Below are positions 23,530 through 30,008 of a DNA stretch of 31,603 nt, one piece after another. The notes under the pieces were generated by a model that saw only the letters and a list, made by a program, of their open reading frames with translations, did no database searches and was not told where the DNA came from. Each line of letters opens with the position of its first letter. Within the stretch, counting starts at the first letter, position 1. Origin of the DNA: UBA877 sp035506155. GTDB lineage: Bacteria; Chloroflexota; Anaerolineae; Anaerolineales; Villigracilaceae. Where the stretch lies: positions 1-31,603 of the forward strand of contig DATJPX010000072.1 in NCBI GenBank assembly GCA_035506155.1. The letters are read 5' to 3'. A program made the translations under genes and the position numbers.

Positions 23530-24621
23530 TCATTTCAACTTGATGCGCGGTTTCGGCTTCTGCGCCGGCGCGGAGGCTGCCGGGGCCGCCTTGCCCTGGG
23601 GCAGGTGGTTGATGATCCAGGGGACGAAAAGCAGCGCCACTAGGATGACGAAGAACACGAGGAAGACCAGCCAGGAGGCCGAGCTGGCCACTTCCGGCAG
23701 GACGCCGCCGGGGTTGTACTTGGCCTGGGCGGAGGCGGTCCCGCCGAGCGAAACGGTCAGGGTGCGGCCCTGCCCGTCCCGGAGGGTCGAGGGGGAGGTG
23801 TAAGTGATCCGGTACTCGCTTTGAAGGGCCCGGCCATAGAGTTGGAACAGGTTGCTCAGGTCAGCCTGGTTGCTGGCGGTGCTATAGACGCCGCCGGCCC
23901 GTTGCGCCAGGGATTGGAGCGTGCCTTCATCGAGGCCATAATACGGGCTGGACAGGCTGGCGTCCCCCAAGCCGATGGTCGAGATGGACAGTCCGCTCGT
24001 GCCAATGGTCTGGATGACCTGATCGGCCGTGTGGGTGGACTGGTTGTCCAGGCCGTCCGTCAGGACGATGATGGCCTTGCGGCCGGTGACATCCTTGAGA
24101 ATCTGGGTAGCCTGGTCCAGGGCGTCGAACATGGCCGTGTCGTTCTTGGCGTGCAGGTTCTTGATGGCCTGGGACAGGGCGTCGTGATCGGAGGTCAGGG
24201 GCTGGACGTAGACCACCTTGGTGTTGAAGGTCACCAAGCCGGCCTGGTCGCCCGGACGCATCTGGTCGATGTAAGCCTGGGCGGCCGCTTTGGCTGCGGT
24301 CAGCTTGCCGCCGTTGTTCATGCTGCCCGAGACGTCGATCACCAGGAGCGTGGTCAGGGGACCGATGTCGCCGGAACCGCTGACCTTGTCGGCCGTCATC
24401 AGCTTGCCGTTTTCGAAGATCTGGATCGTATTGGGGTCCACGCCCAGCGGTTCGCCATTGGCGTCCGTCACCGAAACGTATACGGTCACCTGGGGGAATT
24501 TGGAATTATCCACTTGGGTTACGCGGATCTGGGCTCCGCTGTCCTGGGCGGAAGCGGCCCGGAAGGGCGTACATGCCAGGAGCAGGATCAGGACAAAGAG
24601 AAAAGCTCGCATCGTTTTCAT
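23530..24621 (-). CDS. membrane-anchored VWA-domain protein, last gene of the ubiquitin-like operon
   Basis: 363 aa. The ATG lies 2 nt after the stop of the FHA gene and has AAGAGG in that gene's last codons, so the two are coupled. Residues 1-26 are an export signal (a lipobox-like LLLAC at Cys17, or cleavage after AASA). Residues about 90-265 are a von Willebrand factor A domain with an intact MIDAS: DVSGS (Asp96, Ser98, Ser100), Thr162 in NDTAMFDA and Asp189 in LTDGLDN. A membrane helix at about 316-338 (WLVFLVFFVILVALLFVPWII) then leads to a short cytosolic tail ending KPKPRIKLK. The metal-binding domain should therefore lie outside and the basic tail inside. Nearly the same tail ends the E2 protein of this operon. 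The role is unknown; it probably links the modification system to the envelope. Confidence 0.9.
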   Translation of the reverse strand: MKTMRAFLFVLILLLACTPFRAASAQDSGAQIRVTQVDNSKFPQVTVYVSVTDANGEPLGVDPNTIQIFENGKLMTADKVSGSGDIGPLTTLLVIDVSGSMNNGGKLTAAKAAAQAYIDQMRPGDQAGLVTFNTKVVYVQPLTSDHDALSQAIKNLHAKNDTAMFDALDQATQILKDVTGRKAIIVLTDGLDNQSTHTADQVIQTIGTSGLSISTIGLGDASLSSPYYGLDEGTLQSLAQRAGGVYSTASNQADLSNLFQLYGRALQSEYRITYTSPSTLRDGQGRTLTVSLGGTASAQAKYNPGGVLPEVASSASWLVFLVFFVILVALLFVPWIINHLPQGKAAPAASAPAQKPKPRIKLK

Positions 24622-24623
24622 CT

Positions 24624-25481
24624 TTACCTCTTTTCGTGATAGACCATCTCGGTGTTGCCCATGCGGATCAGGGAGTTGTTGACAAGCTCGGTCCGCTCGA
24701 TGCGTTTCTTGTTGATGTAGGTGCCCGAGAGGCTCATATCCTTGATCGTGAAGTGAGAGCCATCCCCCGTGAGCATGGCATGCTGGGGGGCGATGTCCGG
24801 GTCGGGGAGGACGATCTCCGACTTGAGGGCGCTGCTGCCGATCGCGATCGCCGGGCCCTTGGCGCGCATGAACTTGTCCAGGATGAATTCGGTCCCTTTG
24901 AGCTTGCCGCTCGTGACCTGCAGCCAGGCGCGGGAGAGCAGGACGACGATGAGGGAGATGAATGCGCCGGCAGATGCTCCCAGCAGGATCAACCCGAGGG
25001 CCTTCCCGAACATGGAAGCTTTCAGGATGCGCTGGAGGCCCTCCAGAAGGATGCCGCCCACGGCGCCGCCCAGCAGGCCGCCGAACATACCCTTCCAGAT
25101 CTGGCTGCGGCCGACCACGCCTTCGGCCAGGCCGATCAGCATGCCGAAGATGCCCCAGCCGACGGCGCGGCCGAAAACCCCGGCGCCGACGCTCTGAAAG
25201 AGGAATTCACTGAGCGGCAGGCCGATCGCGCCGGCGCCCAGGCCCAGCAATCCGCTGAACAGTCCGGATTTGCCGATCTGGACCAGGTTACGGGTGAGGA
25301 CACCTTCGGTGATGCCGATCAACAAGCCGATGCTCAGCCCCACCAACGCGCCGACAATAACTTCGCTCAGATAGAGATTCGAGACGAACGACAGGCCGAG
25401 CAGGTTGCTGATCTGCCAGCCGAACAAGCCACCAATCGCGCCAAAGACTGCGTAATAGTATGTGCGCATGCGTCTATTCAT
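24624..25481 (-). CDS. polytopic membrane protein with a C-terminal FHA domain
   Basis: 285 aa. The ATG at 25481 follows AAAGGAG at 9 nt and overlaps the JAB gene by 8 nt. Residues 8-190 hold about six glycine-rich membrane helices that look like an internal duplication (IGLLIGITEGVLTRN... against FGMLIGLAEGVVGRS..., each followed by a G-rich helix). Residues 205-285 are a forkhead-associated domain facing the cytosol (SEIVLPDPD, HAMLTGDGSHFTIKDMS, GTYINKKRI). Residues that normally bind phosphothreonine are changed: Gly-Arg becomes Gly215-Ser216, the Ser before the conserved His becomes Ala231, and NGT becomes Ser252-Gly-Thr. Phosphothreonine binding is therefore doubtful. Its position inside the operon suggests a membrane scaffold for the ubiquitin-like machinery. 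Confidence 0.88.
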   Translation of the reverse strand: MNRRMRTYYYAVFGAIGGLFGWQISNLLGLSFVSNLYLSEVIVGALVGLSIGLLIGITEGVLTRNLVQIGKSGLFSGLLGLGAGAIGLPLSEFLFQSVGAGVFGRAVGWGIFGMLIGLAEGVVGRSQIWKGMFGGLLGGAVGGILLEGLQRILKASMFGKALGLILLGASAGAFISLIVVLLSRAWLQVTSGKLKGTEFILDKFMRAKGPAIAIGSSALKSEIVLPDPDIAPQHAMLTGDGSHFTIKDMSLSGTYINKKRIERTELVNNSLIRMGNTEMVYHEKR

Positions 25482-26139
25482 TGCGATCAACTCCTTTGTT
25501 CTCAGCCTCATCCGCCTCTTCCTGCAGGTTGTTCCAGCGGACGACGCTCCGGCCCGATTCGCCTTCGAGCTCGTAGAAGCCGAAGTAGCGACTCGGGTCG
25601 AGTACGCCGTCTTCCTTGCGGATGAAGAAACCACCGATGGCAGTGTGCGGTTCGATCACCAGTGCCACCTGCCAGGGCTCGGGAAAGAAGTGGTCGTGCA
25701 GCCAGGTATCGTAATGGGAGAGGAAGACGCCCATGCGTGGGTGGGTGTGATACCAGCCGACGATTTCCTTCCCGGGATACGACTCGTCGATTTGGGCGTG
25801 GATATCCACCAGGCTGTCCTGGGTGAAGGTCAGGAAGACGTTGCCCTGCTGGGTGAAACGGGCCGGCAGGGCCGCCACGACCACGATGAACTGCCGACAG
25901 GCCTCCACATCCGCGCACCACTTGCCGACCAGGATTCCGCCCACTTCGATATCTGATTCGGACGCGGCATGGACGACTGCCCGGCTGTAGGCGCTCTGGG
26001 CGAAGAAGACTGGAACGGGCGCGACGGTCCCGGATTCCTCGTAAGGGGAAACCCAGCGCCGGGCATTATCCAGCGGCAGGGTCGCCGACTGCGGCTCGGG
26101 AGGTTGGGGCGGGGAGAAGTGGATGCGGGTGTGGGTCAT
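25474..26139 (-). CDS. JAB/JAMM-domain metalloprotease, putative deubiquitinase-like isopeptidase
   Basis: 221 aa. The JAMM zinc site is complete: Glu65 in IEVGGILVG, then His131 and His133 in WYHTHPRMGVFLSHYD with Ser141 and Asp144 (H-x-H-x7-S-x2-D). This is the arrangement of Rpn11/AMSH-type enzymes and of bacterial JAB proteins that trim or remove ubiquitin-like modifiers. The N-terminal 40 residues are Pro-rich and the C-terminus is acidic. No ribosome site is visible before the ATG at 26139; the gene is separated from the Ubl gene by a stable hairpin, so it may be translated less than Ubl. The expected role is removal of the modifier from targets, or maturation of the fused Ubl. Confidence 0.94.
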   Translation of the reverse strand: MTHTRIHFSPPQPPEPQSATLPLDNARRWVSPYEESGTVAPVPVFFAQSAYSRAVVHAASESDIEVGGILVGKWCADVEACRQFIVVVAALPARFTQQGNVFLTFTQDSLVDIHAQIDESYPGKEIVGWYHTHPRMGVFLSHYDTWLHDHFFPEPWQVALVIEPHTAIGGFFIRKEDGVLDPSRYFGFYELEGESGRSVVRWNNLQEEADEAENKGVDRNE

Positions 26140-26167
26140 TTTTGGTTGGCAACACAGTATGGATAGT

Positions 26168-26204
26168 CCAGGCCGCCCCGGGGAGGGGAGGCGGGGCGGC
26201 CTGG
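26168..26204 (-). other. very stable hairpin between the Ubl and JAB genes
   Basis: CCAGGCCGCCCCG pairs perfectly (13 bp) with CGGGGCGGCCTGG around an 11-nt loop, in the 79-nt gap after the Ubl stop. There is no T-tract on the minus strand, so it is not a classical terminator. It could block 3' exonucleases and so stabilise upstream Ubl mRNA. Confidence 0.7.
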
Positions 26205-26218
26205 CTGGAGGAATTCGA

Positions 26219-26485
26219 TCAACCGGCCGTCACATCGGCGGTCATCATCAGGCGGTCGTCTTTGGGGACCCCGGCCTGGGCCAGCGTCTCGTCTTCCTTG
26301 AGTTCGCGGCCGAGGGCTTTGCTGTCCAGGCGATAGGACATCGGGCGCCCGTCCGGACCGGTGGTGGGGAGCTCCAGGGAGGTCGTCAATTCGGGGAGCA
26401 ATTCCTTGACGACGACGTCGTCGGGGATCTCGGCAGTGCGGCTGCCTCCGGACGGAAGGACTACGGTTACGGGTAGGTCAGACAT
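26219..26485 (-). CDS. ubiquitin-like modifier protein (Ubl), ends in Ala-Gly
   Basis: 88 aa, ATG after AAAGGAG at 6 nt. It is a single beta-grasp domain of the YukD/EsaB-like ubiquitin type: VTVVLPSGGSRTAEIPDD (strands 1-2), VVVKELLPELTTSL (helix), YRLDSKALGRELKEDETLAQAGV, then DRLMMTADVTAG. The chain ends directly in Thr-Ala-Gly, so a C-terminal Gly is available for adenylation by the E1 without prior processing. There is one Gly only, not Gly-Gly. Lysines at 27, 56, 63 and 75 could accept a further modifier. It matches the N-terminal domain of the adjacent E2 at 63 of 88 positions without gaps (hand count). Confidence 0.9.
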   Translation of the reverse strand: MSDLPVTVVLPSGGSRTAEIPDDVVVKELLPELTTSLELPTTGPDGRPMSYRLDSKALGRELKEDETLAQAGVPKDDRLMMTADVTAG

Positions 26486-26532
26486 GGCTTACTCCTTTCT
26501 GAGTGCGGCTGGGCCACAGCCGGTTGAAAAAA

Positions 26533-27384
26533 TTACTTGAGATGGATTTTGGGTTTTGGTTTCGCATCTGCAGGCTTGAGCTTGACCCGTTCGGGACGCA
26601 GTAATTCACTTTGGTCGACCGGGAAGGCGTTTGGATGGGTCTTCCGGTATTCCCGACACCAGCGCGCCGCTTCGGGATCCCATGGGAAGGGCGGCTTGGT
26701 GGGATCGTCGTGAAAGTTCTTGTACTCGATCATTTCACCCAGCATCACCACCAGGCGGTCGAGCGAGCGACTGGCGGTCCACCAGGCGGCATCGATACAG
26801 ACCGAACCGTTCAGGTGATTGATGTTGGGGTGCCAGATCGGGCTGAGCCATTTCATCCCCGGCCAGCGCTGCGGGTATTGGTTGTGCAGGTAGATCTCGA
26901 CCTGGTGGTGGTTGCCGAACTTGGGGTTGCCCTGCCGGTCGACGTCGATGATGCCTTTGCACTTGAAGGTGACGATATATGTTTCGGGCGGGGTGTTGCC
27001 ATGGACCCCTTTGACCTGGAAACTGATCAGGTCGCTGCGGGCGGCCAATTCCTGCATCAGCTCGTAATCGGCGCGCAGGCGGCGCATGCGCGGGCTCTGG
27101 TCCAGGCCGATGGCGCCGGCGCCGGCGGTGATGTCGGCCGTCAGCATCAAATGGTCGTTCTCCGGGACCGAGGCGGAGGCCAGCGTTTCTTCGTCCTTCA
27201 GTTCCCGCCCCAGGGCTTTGCTGTCCAGCCGGTAGTACATCGGACGGCCGTCGGGGCCGACGGTGGGCAACTGCAGCAGGGAGGTCAGTTCGGTCAACAG
27301 ATCTCGCATGTTGACGTCGTCGGGGACCTCGGCGTTGCGCGCCCCACCGCTGGGCAGGACAATGGTCACAGTCAGATCAGGCAT
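26533..27384 (-). CDS. E2-like (UBC-fold) conjugating enzyme with its own N-terminal Ubl domain
   Basis: 283 aa. The start at 27384 follows GGAGGAG at 6 nt. Residues 1-88 are a beta-grasp domain nearly the same as the separate Ubl, running without a stop through TAG-AGAIGLDQ into the enzyme. Residues about 100-260 are a UBC fold: RLRADYELMQEL (helix 1), TYIVTFKCKGIIDV, QVEIYLHNQYPQRWPG, SPIWHPNINHLNGSVCIDAAWW with the E2 HPN motif (His185-Pro186-Asn187) and catalytic Cys196, and SLDRLVVMLGEMIEY. Such completeness is rare in bacteria. The C-terminal tail carries RVKLK and ends KPKPKIHLK, like the tail of the VWA protein. It should accept the Ubl thioester from the E1. The fused Ubl has only Lys56 and Lys63, so it could be an acceptor, a backside-binding domain, or a modifier freed by JAB. 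Confidence 0.93.
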   Translation of the reverse strand: MPDLTVTIVLPSGGARNAEVPDDVNMRDLLTELTSLLQLPTVGPDGRPMYYRLDSKALGRELKDEETLASASVPENDHLMLTADITAGAGAIGLDQSPRMRRLRADYELMQELAARSDLISFQVKGVHGNTPPETYIVTFKCKGIIDVDRQGNPKFGNHHQVEIYLHNQYPQRWPGMKWLSPIWHPNINHLNGSVCIDAAWWTASRSLDRLVVMLGEMIEYKNFHDDPTKPPFPWDPEAARWCREYRKTHPNAFPVDQSELLRPERVKLKPADAKPKPKIHLK

Positions 27385-27407
27385 AGTGTTCTCCTCCGAA
27401 AAACAGG

Positions 27408-28202
27408 TCAAGCGGTATAGTGAGGCACCTGGCAGGCGCCTGTGATTGCCCAACAATCTGCATGGTGCAGGGTGTGACAGATCTTGCATTCCACCACGCC
27501 GCGGGGATCATCCGGGATGATCGGCTCGAGGCAGTACGGACAGCGGTTGTCGCCCTCCGCGGCCAGTTGCAACTGCGGCTTCGGCTGGAAGGAGCGCCGT
27601 CGCTTGGGTTTGGCCAATGCCTCGGCTGTTTTCACGCGGGCGGCGCGGTCTGCCCGGCTGATCTTGCCCGTGACGGGCGAGGGCGTGATCGACCGGCGAG
27701 GACGTTTCTCCGGGATGCGGCGGGAGCGCTGCGGTCGCCTGACCGGAAGAGGCGTGGGTGCGGCTTCGATCGTCAGGACCGGTTGCACCCAGGCGTACAT
27801 GGCCAGGATGGCGACCCCGGTTCCGAGCAGAAGCTGGCCCAGGCCGAGCCAGTCCACGCTTGCACGTCCGAATTGCAGGGAGAGACCGATCTGCCAGCCG
27901 GTGAACCACCCCAGGAGCTCCAGGGCGCCGATCAGGAAGGCCAGTGAAGCGACGATACGCAGGAAGGCTGTCTGTCTGTCCAGGATCCAGCGGGCCGAAA
28001 ATCCGGCGATCAGGCCCACGGCGGTATCGGAGAGCAAGTGGGGGAGGAGCGGCGAGTAAATGTAGCTGTGACGGAGCAGGAGCAGCAGTCCCAGGGCGGC
28101 GGTGACCATGAGCAGGATGAGCAATATCAATTTCCGTACCAGCACGATCTGGACTGGTTCAGGGGAAGAAGGCAGGGGGTTACTCATAACGTCCGTTTGC
28201 AT
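27408..28202 (-). CDS. membrane-anchored RING-like (Prok-RING type) protein, putative E3
   Basis: 264 aa from 28202 (an ATG at 28187 is an alternative; neither has a strong ribosome site). Residues 18-143 contain about four membrane helices (LILLILLMVTAALGLLLLL, AVGLIAGFSARWIL, IVASLAFLIGALELLGWF, LLLGTGVAILAMYAWV). Residues 150-215 are a very basic linker with PKPQLQL just before the zinc domain. The C-terminus is a treble-clef/RING-like module: Cys221-x2-Cys224-x14-Cys239-x2-Cys242-x3-His246-His247-x2-Cys250-Trp251-x5-Cys257. That fits the prokaryotic RING pattern (C..C...C..C...HH..CW....C). Standing between the E1 and E2 genes, it is the natural candidate for a ligase that brings the charged E2 to the inner face of the membrane. 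Confidence 0.85.
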   Translation of the reverse strand: MQTDVMSNPLPSSPEPVQIVLVRKLILLILLMVTAALGLLLLLRHSYIYSPLLPHLLSDTAVGLIAGFSARWILDRQTAFLRIVASLAFLIGALELLGWFTGWQIGLSLQFGRASVDWLGLGQLLLGTGVAILAMYAWVQPVLTIEAAPTPLPVRRPQRSRRIPEKRPRRSITPSPVTGKISRADRAARVKTAEALAKPKRRRSFQPKPQLQLAAEGDNRCPYCLEPIIPDDPRGVVECKICHTLHHADCWAITGACQVPHYTA

Positions 28203-28221
28203 GGTTGCTCGGGTTCTGATA

Positions 28222-29853
28222 TCAATTCTGGAGCTTCACACGGCCTTGCGCCGGACTTTGGGAAGCATCCTTAAGATGGATTTCATCCTTGATGCGGACG
28301 CGCCCCTGCAGGGCGTTCGGTCGGACGACCTGTTCGAAATGGTGGAAGTGCAGCGCTTCGGGCAAATCGCCGGTCAGTTCGTAGAAACGATATTCGCTGC
28401 CATTACGGGCCCGCAGAATGTGAAGCGGGGGCACCCCGATGTTGGCCAGGGTCCGGTGCAGGTAATTCTCCTCGCCGGTGATCAGGTGGGTGAGTTCGGT
28501 TTCACGCAGGTTGCCGCAGGTGGGACAATGTCCCGCTTCGAAGCTGATGGCGCTCAACGGTTTGAGCGTTTGTTCGACCGTCTGGCAGGTCGGGCATTTC
28601 AGGGAGGTAATCAGTTCCTGATCCAGCTCGATGACCGCCTCGGGTCCCAGATCGGCGCGGGCGATGCGGAGCATCTCCTCGAGAGTGGTCCGCTCGGAAC
28701 GGGCAGGCAGTTCGGTCACGTCGCCATAAGTCCAATGGCTTTCACAGTCCTCCCTGGGGACGTACGCGGTCGTGTGCATCTCGTTGACCATGCCGTTGTA
28801 GTGGATGACCTTGCCGGGTTCGACTGGCATGCCGTTGATCAGCTTGAGGGCTTCCTGGGATTGCATGCCGCCGATAATGGAAGCAATGGTCGGGGTGGTG
28901 GGCACTTTGCCGAGCAGGATATTCTGGCGGGCCAGAAGCGGGCAGGAGTAGCGGAGGGACAGGTCGCGAATGGCCGCTTCGGTCAGGGTGCACTCGTAGC
29001 AGGCGCCCTGGCCCGGAACGAAAACGCGCACCAGGCCAAGCAATTCCTGAATGGCGCCGTCCACCCAGGGCCTGTTCATCCAGTAACAGAAACGGTTGAT
29101 CGCCAGGCGGGCCTCCCGGTTATCCAGGCAGCCGATGACCACGTCCATGCGGCGGATGACGCCCAGGCCCAACTGGGTCATCACATCGCCGTTCAGGTAC
29201 TGGACGTGGATCTGGGGATTGAGCGACTTGGCCCGGGCCGCGGCGACTTCCGCCTTGCTGCGGCTGTTGTCGGATTCACGAAAGAGCACCGAGCGGCTCA
29301 AATTGGCGGCTTCGATGGTATCGAAGTCGACGATGTAAATGTATCCGATGCCCATCAGCGCCAGATTCTTGATCACGTCGTTGCCAAGAGCACCGGCTCC
29401 GACCACCATGACGTGGGCGTTTTGGACCTTCTCGCGCTCCCACCAGGAGATGAATTCGAAAGTCCCAAGGCGGTCGGTGTGCAGGTTGGGGATGTGCAGG
29501 GGCTTGTCTGGAGCAACCGGGACGCGGATCGGTCCGGTCGGGGGCTCGTCGGTGGCCGCGTGGGAGTTGAGTGCTGCATTCTGCCGCGCCAACTCGCGCG
29601 CCTTGGTGACGTTGGCGTCGTCGATCTTGCGGGCGAACCAGCCTACGTTGGGGTGGGATTCGATCAGGTGGGCTTCTTCGAGCGTTTTGAGGGCCTCGCG
29701 CAGGGTGGCCCGGCTGACCCCCAGTTGGTTCATCAGGTCCCGTTCGGAGGGCAGCTGGGTGCCGGGGACAAGACTCCCATCCAGCAGGGAGGCGGCCAGC
29801 TTTCCGGCGACCGTTTCAGCAAGCGAAGTATGGGTAACGGGTTGAATTTTCAT
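28222..29853 (-). CDS. GntR/FadR-type DNA-binding domain fused to an E1-like (ThiF/MoeB) activating enzyme
   Basis: 543 aa, ATG at 29853 after AGGAG. Residues 8-75 are a winged helix of the GntR family (LVPGTQLPSERDLMNQLGVSRATLREALKTLEEAHLIESHPNVGWF). Residues 140-345 are an adenylating E1 Rossmann domain: GAGALG (152-157), VDFD (175-178), NLSR (184-187), Lys200 and CLDN (242-245), all as needed for ATP binding. CYEC (Cys285, Cys288) is followed by RYSC with Cys304 as candidate thioester Cys, then PTIASIIGGMQSQEALKLI. A zinc knuckle follows (Cys420/Cys423 and Cys443/Cys446). The C-terminal region carries EIHLK and ends RVKLQN. It should activate the operon's Ubl and, through its HTH, bind the operator just upstream. 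The frame is continuous across both parts. Confidence 0.93.
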   Translation of the reverse strand: MKIQPVTHTSLAETVAGKLAASLLDGSLVPGTQLPSERDLMNQLGVSRATLREALKTLEEAHLIESHPNVGWFARKIDDANVTKARELARQNAALNSHAATDEPPTGPIRVPVAPDKPLHIPNLHTDRLGTFEFISWWEREKVQNAHVMVVGAGALGNDVIKNLALMGIGYIYIVDFDTIEAANLSRSVLFRESDNSRSKAEVAAARAKSLNPQIHVQYLNGDVMTQLGLGVIRRMDVVIGCLDNREARLAINRFCYWMNRPWVDGAIQELLGLVRVFVPGQGACYECTLTEAAIRDLSLRYSCPLLARQNILLGKVPTTPTIASIIGGMQSQEALKLINGMPVEPGKVIHYNGMVNEMHTTAYVPREDCESHWTYGDVTELPARSERTTLEEMLRIARADLGPEAVIELDQELITSLKCPTCQTVEQTLKPLSAISFEAGHCPTCGNLRETELTHLITGEENYLHRTLANIGVPPLHILRARNGSEYRFYELTGDLPEALHFHHFEQVVRPNALQGRVRIKDEIHLKDASQSPAQGRVKLQN

Positions 29854-29862
29854 AGGCTCCTG

Positions 29863-29881
29863 TGGTCTGGTGGTCAGACCA
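29863..29881 (-). promoter_or_regulatory. GntR/FadR-type operator of the ubiquitin-like operon
   Basis: On the minus strand TGGTCTGACCACCAGACCA is a 7-bp perfect inverted repeat with 5-nt spacer. Its upstream half is itself the palindrome TGGTC-T-GACCA (29871-29881), the TGGTnnnACCA form bound by the FadR branch of GntR regulators. It lies from about +5 to +23 of the predicted transcript, where a repressor would block initiation. Confidence 0.8.
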
Positions 29882-29892
29882 GATGTATCATC

Positions 29893-29920
29893 AGTATAAC
29901 CTTTCCAGGTTCGGAGTCAA
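29893..29920 (-). promoter_or_regulatory. promoter of the ubiquitin-like operon
   Basis: Minus strand TTGACT (29915-29920, 5/6), 16-bp spacer, TATACT (29893-29898, 5/6). The start is predicted near 29886, with a 33-nt leader to the E1 start codon. Confidence 0.75.
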
Positions 29921-29957
29921 TAGGTTAAGGCAGGAATTAAGTACTAGGGCATAAATC

Positions 29958-29989
29958 AAAAAGGCGACCCGGTAAGGGGTCGCCTTTTT
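29958..29989 (-). terminator. terminator of the rplJ-rplL transcript
   Basis: AAAAAGGCGACCC and GGGTCGCCTTTTT form a perfect 13-bp stem with a 6-nt loop, followed by GATTTA. It separates the ribosomal genes from the ubiquitin-like operon promoter. Confidence 0.92.
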
Positions 29990-30008
29990 CTGTGCGTTCG
30001 GGCGAAGA

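Noticed and set aside
26219..26485. YukD/EsaB component of a type VII secretion locus
   Set aside because: The Ubl resembles YukD in sequence, but there is no EccC/EssC ATPase or WXG100 gene. The neighbours are E1, E2, RING and JAB, so a modifier role fits better.
23530..29853. CBASS Cap2/Cap3-type or Bil-type antiphage module
   Set aside because: There is no nucleotidyltransferase or effector gene, and the E1 and E2 are separate chains. The operon also has RING, FHA and VWA members absent from those systems, and the surroundings are housekeeping genes. A defence role is not excluded but has no support here.
28222..29853. GntR-E1 fusion as a sequencing or assembly artefact
   Set aside because: The frame is continuous over 543 codons with a linker of normal composition. 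The operator for the HTH sits at the gene's own promoter, and a single start with a ribosome site precedes the HTH.
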